Positions 18,215 to 26,608 of a stretch of 39,094 bases of DNA are shown here, piece by piece. The notes under the pieces are model-generated. The model did no database searches. It saw only the letters and a program-made list of their open reading frames with translations, and was not told the origin of the DNA. Position 1 is the first letter of the stretch; every line of letters begins with the position of its first letter. The stretch lies in assembly GCA_025458125.1 (NCBI GenBank), contig JALOTA010000019.1, forward strand, positions 1-39,094, in the 5' to 3' direction. The DNA is from Hyphomicrobium sp. (lineage in GTDB: Bacteria > Pseudomonadota > Alphaproteobacteria > Rhizobiales > Hyphomicrobiaceae). The translations under genes were made by a program, and so were the position numbers.

Positions 18215-20006
18215 CCGATCCTCCGCGCGCCGTCGTAAAGAGCCGCGGCAGCCGCAAGATGAAGCGCGCCCCCAGCGGTTTGCTGTCCGGTGCGGCGCCT
18301 GCCGGTCGGCGGTTCTCCGCCCAGATTTCCCCGCCGTGGGCGTGTACGATCTCGCGCGAGATCGATAAGCCGAGGCCCGAGTTCTTCCCGCGAAGAGCTT
18401 CCGACTGGGGTCTGTCGGTATAGAATCGGTCAAAGATGATCGCGAGCCGGTCTTCCGGAATGCCGGGGCCTTCGTCGTCAATCATGATGTCGACGTGATG
18501 CGGCGTCTGTTTCACCGTGATCACCACGACTCCGCCGGGTGGCGAAAACGATACCGCGTTGTCGACGAGATTCGTGATCACCTGGCCAAGCCGTCCCTCG
18601 TGTCCGGTGACACGTAGCGTCTGCGGGTCGACGCCGTGATCGAGCACGACGCGCACAGTTCGCCCATCCTCCGAAAGAATGTCGCGGAAGATTTTTGCCA
18701 CGCTGTCCACAACATCCGTGACCAGGGTCGGCACCATCGCCTGTCGCGCAAGTTCTGCATCCAGCCGCGAGGCGTTCGAGACGTCCGTTATCAGTCTGTT
18801 CAGCCTTTTCAATTCGTTCTGGATCTGCCGCACGAGTTCATCGCGCTGCTCCGGCGTCTTCGCATAGACGAGGCTTTCCGCCGTCGACCTTGCCGCGGTC
18901 AGAGGGTTTTTCAATTCGTGCGCGACGTCGGCCGCGAAACTTTCGCTGGATTCGATGCGACGGTAGAGCGCTGCGGTCATCGAACGGAACGCCCGCGCGA
19001 GTTGGCCCACTTCGTCGTTTCGGTCGGCATAGTCGGGCAAATGTGCCCGAGCGCCGATGTTAAGGCTGACTTCCTCGGCCGCCTCGGACAGCCGCCGGAT
19101 CGGCTCGGCAACAGTTCGAGCCAGCAGGATCGAGGACACGAGTGTCGCAATCAACGCGATCCCGGCCAGCAGGGTGATCCGCCAGCGCTCCTCTCTGAGT
19201 GACTTTTCGATGTCTCCCGGCCGCGTCGAAAGCAGAAGGGCACCGAGTACCGAGTTGGCCCTCCGGATCGGGACCGCCATTGACACGATCTGTTCGCCCT
19301 CTCTGTCCAGAAGCAGAAGCGGTGTCGCGGTACCCTCGAGCGCGGCGCGCACCTCTGGGTATGAGGTCCCTTTTCCGTTGCCGATCTCCTTGTAGACGGG
19401 AAGATGCTCGTCGATCAGGACCGACGTGAGCCGGGTCCAGAAGTTCTTCGGTTTGCTGATCTTATCTTCGGTCGCGGGCCGCGTGAGCTGACCTTTGGTC
19501 AAGAGCGTCGCAGTGTCCACGATCAGCGTTCCGTCGCGTCCGTAGATCCGCGCCCGGTTCTTGGTGTGCTGGATCAGCCGCCGCAGGATGGGTGTCGCGC
19601 GCTCGGGCCGGATCGAAAGCTGGAGTGAGGAAAACCCATCGTCCCGGTACGGTACTCGCCCCGTGTCGGGCCTATTGGCCTTGTCGAGATTGATCTCGAT
19701 GTTTCCCTGCTCGATGCGGGCATCGCTGGCGATGGCGGCCGCGATCAGTTCGCCCTGGGTCCGCAGCGATTCTTTTTTGGCTTCCACAAGCCACGTCTGA
19801 TAGTGGCTGAGGTAATAGATACCGCCGATCATCACCGCGAGACCGACGAGGTTGGCGAGCATGATCCGGCGCAGCAGGCTTGTCGACGCGAACCGGAACG
19901 GCCGCGCATACCTGAGGTTCCGCAGAGCACGCAGGGCCCGCCGCGCCACACCGCGCAGCGGGTCGAGCACGTTGGTGGCCGGGGCTCCCTGGGTCTCGAG
20001 CGCCAC
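18195..20006 (-). CDS. chvG: sensor histidine kinase ChvG (ExoS)
   Basis: A 603-residue inner-membrane kinase with a transmembrane segment at about 48-66, a periplasmic domain to about 275, a second membrane segment at 276-297, then HAMP and the kinase core. His363 in AADVAHELKNPLTAARS is the phosphorylation site; NLVDNA, DEGPGIPEDR and NSGLGLSIS are the ATP-binding boxes. ChvG senses acid and envelope stress and phosphorylates ChvI; in rhizobia it controls exopolysaccharide, motility and virulence genes. The start is GTG 20006, with GGAG 7 bp upstream. A strong hairpin lies between chvI and chvG, and hprK overlaps the 3' end. Confidence 0.95.
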   Translation of the reverse strand: MALETQGAPATNVLDPLRGVARRALRALRNLRYARPFRFASTSLLRRIMLANLVGLAVMIGGIYYLSHYQTWLVEAKKESLRTQGELIAAAIASDARIEQGNIEINLDKANRPDTGRVPYRDDGFSSLQLSIRPERATPILRRLIQHTKNRARIYGRDGTLIVDTATLLTKGQLTRPATEDKISKPKNFWTRLTSVLIDEHLPVYKEIGNGKGTSYPEVRAALEGTATPLLLLDREGEQIVSMAVPIRRANSVLGALLLSTRPGDIEKSLREERWRITLLAGIALIATLVSSILLARTVAEPIRRLSEAAEEVSLNIGARAHLPDYADRNDEVGQLARAFRSMTAALYRRIESSESFAADVAHELKNPLTAARSTAESLVYAKTPEQRDELVRQIQNELKRLNRLITDVSNASRLDAELARQAMVPTLVTDVVDSVAKIFRDILSEDGRTVRVVLDHGVDPQTLRVTGHEGRLGQVITNLVDNAVSFSPPGGVVVITVKQTPHHVDIMIDDEGPGIPEDRLAIIFDRFYTDRPQSEALRGKNSGLGLSISREIVHAHGGEIWAENRRPAGAAPDSKPLGARFILRLPRLFTTARGGSGATRRY

Positions 20007-20049
20007 TTAGTTCTCCGCTGGGGCCGCCATGCCCCGTCACCCTGCGCCG

Positions 20050-20086
20050 AAAACGAAGGGGGCCGCCTTCGAACCAAGGCAGCCCC
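20050..20086 (-). terminator. strong hairpin between chvI and chvG (partial terminator/attenuator)
   Basis: On the minus strand an 11-bp stem (10 Watson-Crick pairs and one wobble; arms at 20076-20086 and 20059-20069, six-base loop) is followed about six bases later by four T residues. It sits 24 bp after the chvI stop. It probably lowers readthrough into chvG or protects the chvI mRNA end, because the T-run is short and displaced. Confidence 0.5.
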
Positions 20087-20110
20087 GCCGAAACAGACAC
20101 AGCGTTTCGA

Positions 20111-20818
20111 TCAGGCTTCCTTGAAGCGGTAGCCAACACCATACAACGTCTCGATCACGTCGAAGTCGTCGTCGACCTGCTTGAACTTCTTACGCAAGCG
20201 CTTGATGTGGCTATCGATCGTCCGATCGTCAACATAAACCTGATCATCATACGCCGCATCCATAAGGGCATCGCGGGTCTTGACCACGCCCGGCCGTTGC
20301 GCGAGCGCTTGCAGGATCAGGAACTCCGTGACGGTCAGCGTCACCGGACGGTTGTCCCAGTGGCAGGTGTGGCGCTCCGGATCCAGCCGCAGCTTGCCGC
20401 GTTCCAGCGAACGGGAAACTTCCGGCTGCGGAGCGCTGCCGTCCTTGGGTGCGAAGCGGCGCAGGATGGCTCTCACGCGCTCGATGATCAGCCGCTGCGA
20501 GAACGGCTTGGTGATGTAGTCGTCAGCCCCCATCTTCAGGCCAAAAAGCTGGTCGATCTCCTCGTCCTTGGAGGTCAGGAAGATCACCGGCATGTCCGAT
20601 TGCTGGCGCACGCGCCGCAAGAGTTCCATCCCGTCCATGCGCGGCATCTTGATATCGAAAATGCCGAGATCGGCCGGGTCTTCCGTCAGCGCTTCAAGCG
20701 CGGCGGCCCCGTCATTGTAGGTGCGTACCTTGTAACCTTCCGCCTCGAGTGCCATTCCGAGAGACGTCAGGATGTTGCGCTCGTCGTCGACCAACGCAAT
20801 GGTGGTCTTTTCCTTCAT
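20111..20818 (-). CDS. chvI: response regulator ChvI (OmpR family)
   Basis: A 235-residue response regulator. The receiver domain has the acidic pair DD at 11-12, the phosphorylated Asp55 in [10 protein letters not shown] and the conserved lysine in [18 protein letters not shown] follows. The C-terminal half is an OmpR-type winged helix ([14 protein letters not shown] ... [18 protein letters not shown] ... YGVGYRF). The start ATG 20818 gives the family N-terminus [15 protein letters not shown] and has a purine-rich site (AGAGGA) about 10 bp upstream. It is first in the chvI-chvG-hprK run and divergent from the HugZ-like gene. Confidence 0.96.
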   Translation of the reverse strand: MKEKTTIALVDDERNILTSLGMALEAEGYKVRTYNDGAAALEALTEDPADLGIFDIKMPRMDGMELLRRVRQQSDMPVIFLTSKDEEIDQLFGLKMGADDYITKPFSQRLIIERVRAILRRFAPKDGSAPQPEVSRSLERGKLRLDPERHTCHWDNRPVTLTVTEFLILQALAQRPGVVKTRDALMDAAYDDQVYVDDRTIDSHIKRLRKKFKQVDDDFDVIETLYGVGYRFKEA

Positions 20819-20871
20819 GGTCCCTATATCCTCTTGAGCGCCTCTGGAAGGCGCACTATGGCCCCAACTGG

Positions 20872-20968
20872 AGTCGAATTGTGGCGGACCCTCCAGAGGA
20901 GCGAGCGCCGTGCTCGACGATTGTGGCGGGGCCCCTTCTCGACGATTTGTGCTGAACCGTAGCTGAAC
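20872..20968. promoter_or_regulatory. direct repeats in the chvI / hugZ-like divergent promoter region
   Basis: GCTGAAC occurs at 20951-20957 and again at 20962-20968, exactly 11 bp apart, the spacing typical of OmpR-family binding sites. Three looser copies of TCGA(CG)ATTGTGG lie at about 20872-20887, 20912-20927 and 20938-20951. They lie between two divergent starts, so ChvI autoregulation is a reasonable guess; no ChvI consensus was tested. Confidence 0.4.
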
Positions 20969-21013
20969 GGCCACGCCAGGGCAAAGCGAACAATCCGGCC
21001 GGAGCGGGGAAAA

Positions 21014-21775
21014 TTGGCAGAACTTGCTGGAAAATCAGGACAAATCGCTTCTCCCTCGCAGGCTGTGAAAAAACTGCTGCGCGAGGCCAGGAAAGCCGCA
21101 CTTGCGACGCTGGATCGTCAGGGCGGAGGCCCCTTCGCCTCGCTTGTGACCGTTGCAACGGCGGCGGACGGGGCGCCGTTGATGCTGATTTCTCAACTGG
21201 CCGTGCATACCCGCAATGTCCTGGCGGATGCCCGTGCTGGGATCCTGATCGACGGGACAGGCGCCGATGGCGACCCGCTGGCAGGCGGGCGCGTGAGCCT
21301 CACGGGGCGCCTCGTCGAGTCCCCCTCGGAACCTGACAAGCGCCGCTTTCTCGCCCGCCACCCGGGCGCCGGGATGTATGCGGCGTTCAGCGACTTCGCC
21401 TTCTATCGCTTTGAAATCGCCCGGGCGCACTATGTGGGCGGCTTTGGCCGCATCGTCGATTTGGCTGCGGAGGAAATCCTTCTCGACCTTTCCGGCGCCT
21501 CGCGCCTGATCGACGCCGAAGCCGATATTGTCGCCCACATGAACGAGGATCATGCCGACGCGCTTGCGGCCTATGCCGGCCGCCTCATCGGCGAGCAGCA
21601 GGAGCCCGGTGCCTGGAAAATGACCGGTATCGACCCGGAAGGGCTCGACATCGTAGGGCCGGGACGGGCACTTCGAATTGATTTTCCCGAACCCATTGCC
21701 ACACCGGGCGACGCCCGCAAGGGTCTGGCCGCTCTCGCCGCCGAAGCGCGCACAGCATTTTCACCGCGTTCATGA
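21014..21775 (+). CDS. HugZ-like pyridoxamine-phosphate-oxidase fold protein with DUF2470 domain
   Basis: The 253-residue protein has an N-terminal split-barrel domain (residues about 15-160, including [14 protein letters not shown] and [14 protein letters not shown]) and a C-terminal DUF2470 domain with [20 protein letters not shown]. This arrangement is that of the HugZ/HutZ family, where haem binding and degradation or iron release have been shown for some members; others may bind flavin or haem without that role. The start is TTG 21014, with a GGAGCGGGGA stretch just upstream. It is divergent from chvI and precedes pckA, a common rhizobial arrangement. Confidence 0.85.
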   Translation: MAELAGKSGQIASPSQAVKKLLREARKAALATLDRQGGGPFASLVTVATAADGAPLMLISQLAVHTRNVLADARAGILIDGTGADGDPLAGGRVSLTGRLVESPSEPDKRRFLARHPGAGMYAAFSDFAFYRFEIARAHYVGGFGRIVDLAAEEILLDLSGASRLIDAEADIVAHMNEDHADALAAYAGRLIGEQQEPGAWKMTGIDPEGLDIVGPGRALRIDFPEPIATPGDARKGLAALAAEARTAFSPRS

Positions 21776-21789
21776 GATTTGGTTTTTCG

Positions 21790-21810
21790 ATCGGCCGATA
21801 GGACTATACT
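21790..21810 (+). promoter_or_regulatory. possible pckA promoter with palindrome
   Basis: TATACT at 21805-21810 matches the -10 consensus at five of six bases, about 220 bp before pckA. The perfect palindrome ATCGGCCGAT (21790-21799) lies just upstream of it. No clear -35 box is seen, so the call is weak. Confidence 0.3.
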
Positions 21811-22028
21811 TTCGAATGGGTTGAGTTCGCAGATCGAGGGGCCTAACGAGGCCTTCGCGGTCTGAGAAATCATCCGTGCGTCCTCGCTTTAAAGGGGCGG
21901 CAGCAAAAAGCGTCCGGCGCTGAACGACCGGACCGTAGACTGATCCCGGGGAATGCGTCCGTTTCATTCGTGGCCCGCGCCCGTACGGACGCGCGGCACC
22001 TTTTCGAACTGTGAGCCACGGTCTCAAG

Positions 22029-23618
22029 ATGTCGACTGAAATCTTCCCGCTGAACGCCTGTCGCAAGCTCTCCATCAACAATTCGACGCCGGAACTGGTC
22101 GAAACGGCCATCCGCCGCAACGAAGGGCGGCTTGCCGCTTCCGGTTCGTTCGTCGTCGAGACCGGCCAGCACACAGGCCGGAGCGTCAACGACAAGTTCA
22201 TCGTCCGCGATGCCGACACCGATCCGGCCATCTGGTGGGACAACAACAAGTCGATGACCGAGGAGCAGTTCGACAGGCTGCTGCATGACTTCCTCTCCTT
22301 CGCCAAGCTGAAGGAACTCTTCGTCCAGGACCTCTTCGCCGGCGCCGACCCCGTGCATCGCCTGCCGACGCGCGTATTCTGTGAATACGCCTGGCACGCG
22401 CTCTTCATCCGAAACCTGCTGCGCCGCCCCGGTCCCGGTGATCTGGAAGGATTCGAGCCGGGTCTCACCATCGTTGCGCTGCCTTCGTTCCGCGCCGCGC
22501 CCGATTATCACGGCACCCGCAGCGAAACCGTCATCGCGGTTAACCTCACGCGCCGTATCGTCCTGATCGGCGGCACGTCCTATGCCGGCGAAATCAAGAA
22601 GAGCGTGTTCACCTATTTGAACTACCGCCTGCCGCAGAAGAACGTCATGCCGATGCATTGCTCGGCCAATGTCGGCAGCAACGGCGACAGTGCTATTTTC
22701 TTCGGCCTCTCCGGCACCGGCAAGACGACGCTTTCCGCCGATCCCGCACGCACACTGCTCGGCGACGACGAGCACGGCTGGTCCGAGGCCGGAATCTTCA
22801 ATTTCGAAGGCGGGTGCTACGCCAAGACGATCCGTCTTTCCAAGGAAGCCGAACCCGAGATCTATGCCGCCGCCAGTCGCTTCGGCACCGTACTGGAAAA
22901 CGTCGCGCTTGATCCCGCCACCGGCGGCACCGACTTCGATGATGGGCGCCTCACGGAAAACACGCGCGCGGCTTATCCGCTCGATGCCATTGCCAATGCC
23001 AGCCCGACGGGCACTGCCGGCCACCCCAAGAACATCGTCATGCTTACAGCCGACGCGTTTGGCGTGCTCCCGCCCATCGCGAAGCTCACGCCGGCGCAAG
23101 CCGTCTACCATTTCCTTTCCGGCTACACCGCCAAGGTTGCCGGCACGGAGAAGGGTATGGGTGCGGAACCACAGGCCACCTTCTCAACCTGCTTCGGCGC
23201 ACCGTTCATGCCGCGTCATCCGGCCGTCTACGGCACGCTTCTGCGCCGCCTCATCGCCGAACACGGCGTCGATTGCTGGCTGGTCAATACCGGCTGGACC
23301 GGCGGCAAGTACGGCACGGGCAGCCGCATGCCGATCAAGGTCACGCGCGCGCTTCTGAACGCGGCTCTGTCGGGCGCTCTGAAGGGCGCACCCATGCGGA
23401 CCGATCCGCTCTTCGGGTTCCAGGTTCCGCTATCGCTGCAGGGTGTCGACCCGAAGCTTCTGACCCCGCGCGAGACCTGGACCGATCCGAAAGCCTACGA
23501 TGCGACCGCAGAAGCGCTCGTGGGGATGTTCGAGAAGAACTTCGCGAAATACGAAACGCTCGTGGACGCCGAGGTCCGCAACGCACGGCCGGGGCTTGAC
23601 CCAGCCGCCGCCGCTTAG
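22029..23618 (+). CDS. pckA: phosphoenolpyruvate carboxykinase (ATP)
   Basis: PckA converts oxaloacetate and ATP to PEP and CO2, the entry to gluconeogenesis from C4 acids. The 529-residue product has the kinase-1a P-loop [21 protein letters not shown] and GGCYAK, the Mn-binding region [11 protein letters not shown], and [15 protein letters not shown] 22029 ([13 protein letters not shown]) is chosen; GTG 22011 would add six residues and has no better ribosome-binding site. pckA beside chvI/chvG is usual in rhizobia, and in Agrobacterium pckA is reported to be acid-induced through ChvG/ChvI. A strong terminator follows. Confidence 0.96.
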   Translation: MSTEIFPLNACRKLSINNSTPELVETAIRRNEGRLAASGSFVVETGQHTGRSVNDKFIVRDADTDPAIWWDNNKSMTEEQFDRLLHDFLSFAKLKELFVQDLFAGADPVHRLPTRVFCEYAWHALFIRNLLRRPGPGDLEGFEPGLTIVALPSFRAAPDYHGTRSETVIAVNLTRRIVLIGGTSYAGEIKKSVFTYLNYRLPQKNVMPMHCSANVGSNGDSAIFFGLSGTGKTTLSADPARTLLGDDEHGWSEAGIFNFEGGCYAKTIRLSKEAEPEIYAAASRFGTVLENVALDPATGGTDFDDGRLTENTRAAYPLDAIANASPTGTAGHPKNIVMLTADAFGVLPPIAKLTPAQAVYHFLSGYTAKVAGTEKGMGAEPQATFSTCFGAPFMPRHPAVYGTLLRRLIAEHGVDCWLVNTGWTGGKYGTGSRMPIKVTRALLNAALSGALKGAPMRTDPLFGFQVPLSLQGVDPKLLTPRETWTDPKAYDATAEALVGMFEKNFAKYETLVDAEVRNARPGLDPAAAA

Positions 23619-23651
23619 CGGACCCGCGAATTGTCGAACCGGACGAGGCTG

Positions 23652-23690
23652 ACGCCCGGAGCTTCCGCTCCGGGCGTTTGCATTTTCTTT
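23652..23690 (+). terminator. Rho-independent terminator of pckA
   Basis: A perfect 11-bp stem (ACGCCCGGAGC / GCTCCGGGCGT, loop TTCC) is followed by a T-rich tail (TTTGCATTTTCTTT), 34 bp after the pckA stop. Confidence 0.9.
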
Positions 23691-23789
23691 ACTCTCAGAG
23701 CGCCGGAGGTTTCCATCCGATCGCTATAGACGTACCGTAACAAGCCGAATTAAAGCTGCGGCTGCGGATTGCCACGCGAGGATCTTGCA

Positions 23790-24197
23790 GTGCTCGGTTG
23801 GCTGCGCCGGATATTCGTGACGGAAAAGTCTGACAGGCCGGTCCTTGTGTCCGCGCCTCAGGGCATTCATGTGATTAGCGACGCAGACTTGATTACGCTC
23901 AAAGTTCCCGGCGCGCCTCCTCTGTCCATCGGGTGGAAGGATCTGGAGGCCGTTGCCATCGTGTCGGGAGATGCGACGGTCGAACCCTCCGAATTGTTCT
24001 GGCTTCTGCTTGGCGGAAACCGTCGCCGCCCGCTTCTTGTGCCGATGGGTGTTCCCGGCGAGCACGATCTTGTTCATGCCATGCAGGCCCGCCTCGACGG
24101 CTTCGACAACATGGCTGTCGTCGAAGCCATGAGTGCTCGTGGACGCGTGCGCTTCAAGATATGGGATTTGTCGGGCAGCGACGTTTCGGGCACCTGA
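23790..24197 (+). CDS. hypothetical protein
   Basis: A 135-residue protein I do not recognise. It begins with a basic helix (LGWLRRIFVTEKSDRP) and has no signal peptide or membrane segment. The centre alternates short hydrophobic strands (VLVSAPQGIHVISDADLITL, LEAVAIVSG, LFWLLLGG), suggesting a small beta-rich domain with a helix near HDLVHAMQARLDGFDNMAVV. GTG 23790 is preferred, with GAGG about 10 bp upstream; the TTG at 23769 would add seven residues. Codon use resembles neighbouring real genes. The lipid-kinase gene begins about 90 bp downstream on the same strand, so they may be cotranscribed. Confidence 0.7.
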   Translation: MLGWLRRIFVTEKSDRPVLVSAPQGIHVISDADLITLKVPGAPPLSIGWKDLEAVAIVSGDATVEPSELFWLLLGGNRRRPLLVPMGVPGEHDLVHAMQARLDGFDNMAVVEAMSARGRVRFKIWDLSGSDVSGT

Positions 24198-24285
24198 TGG
24201 GCCTTGTATTCCCGTCTTGAATTTGCCGGGGCTTTGGGGAATGTGCGCCGGACGACGTGTGCGGCCGGAGGCCCTTGTCACAGCC

Positions 24286-25215
24286 ATGACAGACGATAGC
24301 GGCGGCCGGCCGGTCCGTGCCAATCGAACGCGCTTCCTGCTTTATGAGAATGCCATCGCAGGGCTGGCGCGCCGCACAATCACCGATGATGTCGTGACGA
24401 TCCTCCAGCGCGAGGGCTGCAATGTCGTTCGGCAATCTCCGCAAGAAGACCTTGAGGCTCTCGACTGGGATCGTGCCGTTCGCGAATTCGACGCCGTGGT
24501 GTCGGCCGGCGGCGACGGCACGTTGCGCCACGTCGCATCCCGTATGCCGGCCAGCGCTCTGCCAATCGGCATCATTCCCCGCGGGACGGGCAATGTACTT
24601 GCCGAGGAAATCGGCTTGTCGCGTGCCCCGGCGCGCATCGCGGGCACTCTGAGGCACGGCCCTGTCATCACGATGGCCGGCGCGCGGGCCAACGGAGAGC
24701 CATTCTATCTCATGGCCGGCATTGGCTTCGACGGCGAGACCGTGCGCAGACTCGACGTCGAGACAAAGCAGAAATGGGGAAAGCCCGCTTACACGCGTCC
24801 TGTCTTGACGGCGCTGACCGGCATCGAGCCCCGCCTGCATGTCGTTGCGGACGGCGGCCGCGATGCCGAAGCGGGTTGGGTTCTAATCGCCAATGCGCGC
24901 CGCTACGGTGGATCGTTCAAGCTGTCGAACCACGCCGGTCTGCATCGGCCCGGCCTCGTCGTCTACCTGCTGCCGCGCGGCGGCATTGCCCGCCGGCTGG
25001 CGCATCTGACGGCGCTGGGGATGGGCGCAATCGAGCGGCTCCCCGGTATCGCGATCTGGCCGGCAACCGAGGTCACCATCACGTCCGACTTCCCGGCCGC
25101 GGTTCAGATCGACGGCGATCGCTTCGGCACCGCACCCGTCAAAATAAAATGGGGCGAGCCGAAGCTCGCCCTCATCGCACCTGAAGCTTATGCCGTGCGA
25201 ATCGGCGCCGCTTGA
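24286..25215 (+). CDS. diacylglycerol kinase / YegS-type lipid kinase
   Basis: The 309-residue protein has the catalytic-domain signature SAGGDGTLRHVASRMP (GGDGT at 75-79) and PRGTGNVLAEEIGL, and the C-terminal beta-sandwich ending in VQIDGDRFG. These define the DAGK_cat/YegS family, which phosphorylates diacylglycerol, sphingoid bases or related lipids; the exact lipid cannot be told. The start is uncertain: ATG 24286 gives MTDDSGGRPVRANRTRFLLYENAIAG but its GGAGG is 14 bp away; ATG 24241 would add 15 residues. It converges on the desaturase gene with only 16 bp between the stops. Confidence 0.88.
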   Translation: MTDDSGGRPVRANRTRFLLYENAIAGLARRTITDDVVTILQREGCNVVRQSPQEDLEALDWDRAVREFDAVVSAGGDGTLRHVASRMPASALPIGIIPRGTGNVLAEEIGLSRAPARIAGTLRHGPVITMAGARANGEPFYLMAGIGFDGETVRRLDVETKQKWGKPAYTRPVLTALTGIEPRLHVVADGGRDAEAGWVLIANARRYGGSFKLSNHAGLHRPGLVVYLLPRGGIARRLAHLTALGMGAIERLPGIAIWPATEVTITSDFPAAVQIDGDRFGTAPVKIKWGEPKLALIAPEAYAVRIGAA

Positions 25216-25231
25216 GATTAAGGCGGTCGCT

Positions 25232-26317
25232 TCACGCCGCGGCTTCAGCGAATGTCACCAGCCGACGCTGCTCGGCGTCCCACAATTTCAGCCGTGCGCA
25301 CCCGAAGCTGTCCCACAGCGTGATGCGGTTCATGGTCCGCAACTCCGGGCTTGCTTCGAGGCATTCCTTCAAGCGGTAGTTGGGAATCATGCTGTTCAGG
25401 TGATGGATGTGATGCAGGCCGATCGAGCCCGTGAACCAATTCAATACCGGGTGCAGCGCGTAGTACGAGCTGCCGAACAGCGCCGCGACCTGGAAGGTCC
25501 AGTCCTCACTGCCTTCCCACACCGTTTCTTCGAACTGATGCTGGATGAAGAACAGCCAGCCGCCTACGGCCGAGGCGACATGCAACAGCGGCCAGACGAC
25601 GAAAAAGAGGTTTGAGTAACCCGTGAAAGCGCCGATCGCGCCGTAGAACAGGACGAGCCCGGCGTTGAGCCCCATGACGCTCTTCCATGTTTCGCGTGCC
25701 GGATAGGGATGAAACCAGGGAAAGCGCTGGATGATCATGAAATAGAACGGCACGCCGATGCCAAACAGGAAGATCGGATTGCGGTACAGCCGGTAGCGCG
25801 CCTTGCCGAGCGGCGTCAGCGCCTTCCATTCCTCGACGGTCAGCGTATCGATGTCGCCGACTCCACGCTTTTCCAGATGTCCTGACGTTGCATGGTGTTG
25901 GGCATGTTCGCGCCGCCACAGGCCGTAAGGTGTGACGGTGAGGAGGCTCATGGCGCGGCCGATCCAGGTGTTGGCCGCACTCGTGGACATGAACGATCCA
26001 TGTCCGCAATCGTGCTGGATGATGAAAAAGCGCACGACGAGCAGTCCGCCGGGGATCGCCAGAAGCAACGTCGCCCAATAGTGCTCTTGCACCGTGAGGA
26101 ACATCGCCGTCACGATGGCAACGAAGGGCACGATCGTGGTGACAAGCTGCACCACGGCCTTGCGATTGTCCGCGCCACGATATTTCGCGCAATGCTGCGC
26201 GAGTTTCATCGCCTGGCCCTTCAACGCGGCCCGCTTTTCGGCGGCGGTGGGGATGGGATGTGCTTCGGGAGGGCGGGGACGGGGCGCAGCCTGCGCGGCG
26301 GCATAAGCTTGAGGCAT
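25232..26317 (-). CDS. membrane fatty-acid desaturase
   Basis: A 361-residue integral-membrane di-iron desaturase with the three histidine boxes HDCGH (102-106), HAQHH (138-142) and HHIHH (302-306) that ligate the iron. Hydrophobic stretches at about 56-100, 180-197, 213-232 and 237-260 fit the desaturase topology. The box pattern resembles bacterial delta-12/omega-6-type acyl-lipid desaturases, but regiospecificity cannot be read from sequence. The reaction needs O2 and an electron donor; no partner ferredoxin or reductase is nearby. ATG 26317 is the start. An FNR/FixK-type site lies about 180 bp upstream. Confidence 0.92.
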   Translation of the reverse strand: MPQAYAAAQAAPRPRPPEAHPIPTAAEKRAALKGQAMKLAQHCAKYRGADNRKAVVQLVTTIVPFVAIVTAMFLTVQEHYWATLLLAIPGGLLVVRFFIIQHDCGHGSFMSTSAANTWIGRAMSLLTVTPYGLWRREHAQHHATSGHLEKRGVGDIDTLTVEEWKALTPLGKARYRLYRNPIFLFGIGVPFYFMIIQRFPWFHPYPARETWKSVMGLNAGLVLFYGAIGAFTGYSNLFFVVWPLLHVASAVGGWLFFIQHQFEETVWEGSEDWTFQVAALFGSSYYALHPVLNWFTGSIGLHHIHHLNSMIPNYRLKECLEASPELRTMNRITLWDSFGCARLKLWDAEQRRLVTFAEAAA

Positions 26318-26496
26318 CTAATCCGGATATGCTTCAGGGTTGATCGGTCGCCAATGTAGTGGCGCCTAGCATATTCGGCATAGGCGGGCGAGACGTCTGA
26401 TTGTTCTCGCACAGTTTCGCAGCACTATTCCGGCGAACGTGTGAGCAGAGTGCCGCAGGTCGGCGGTATTTGCTGCATTGCGGTGCATGCCGGTGG

Positions 26497-26510
26497 GTGA
26501 TTTAGATCAA
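26497..26510. promoter_or_regulatory. near-consensus FNR/FixK box (anaerobox)
   Basis: GTGATTTAGATCAA differs from the classical TTGAT-N4-ATCAA half-sites by one base. The only gene it could serve is the desaturase (minus strand, start 26317); towards the plus strand a terminator follows within 50 bp. With the usual -41.5 placement, transcription would begin near 26462. Confidence 0.55.
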
Positions 26511-26549
26511 TTCCAAGAAGGCTTCGTAGGTCCTAACACGGACCAATCA

Positions 26550-26577
26550 GAAAAAAGAGGCCGCGCTAATGCGGCCC
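26550..26577 (-). terminator. Rho-independent terminator of the triple-repeat secreted protein gene
   Basis: On the minus strand a GGCCGC / GCGGCC stem with loop ATTAGC is followed by TCTTTTTT, 32 bp after the stop of the leftward gene starting at 27823. Confidence 0.82.
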
Positions 26578-26608
26578 CTTCTAGGCTCTGTCCTGAAATG
26601 TCAGGCGT

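Noticed and set aside
17735-18481. long version of hprK starting at 18481
   Set aside because: The extra 89 codons lie inside chvG and give arginine-rich sequence unlike HprK; the GTG at 18214 has a good ribosome-binding site.
21870-23111. 413-codon minus-strand open frame opposite pckA
   Set aside because: Antisense shadow of a clearly functional gene; no domain or ribosome-binding site.
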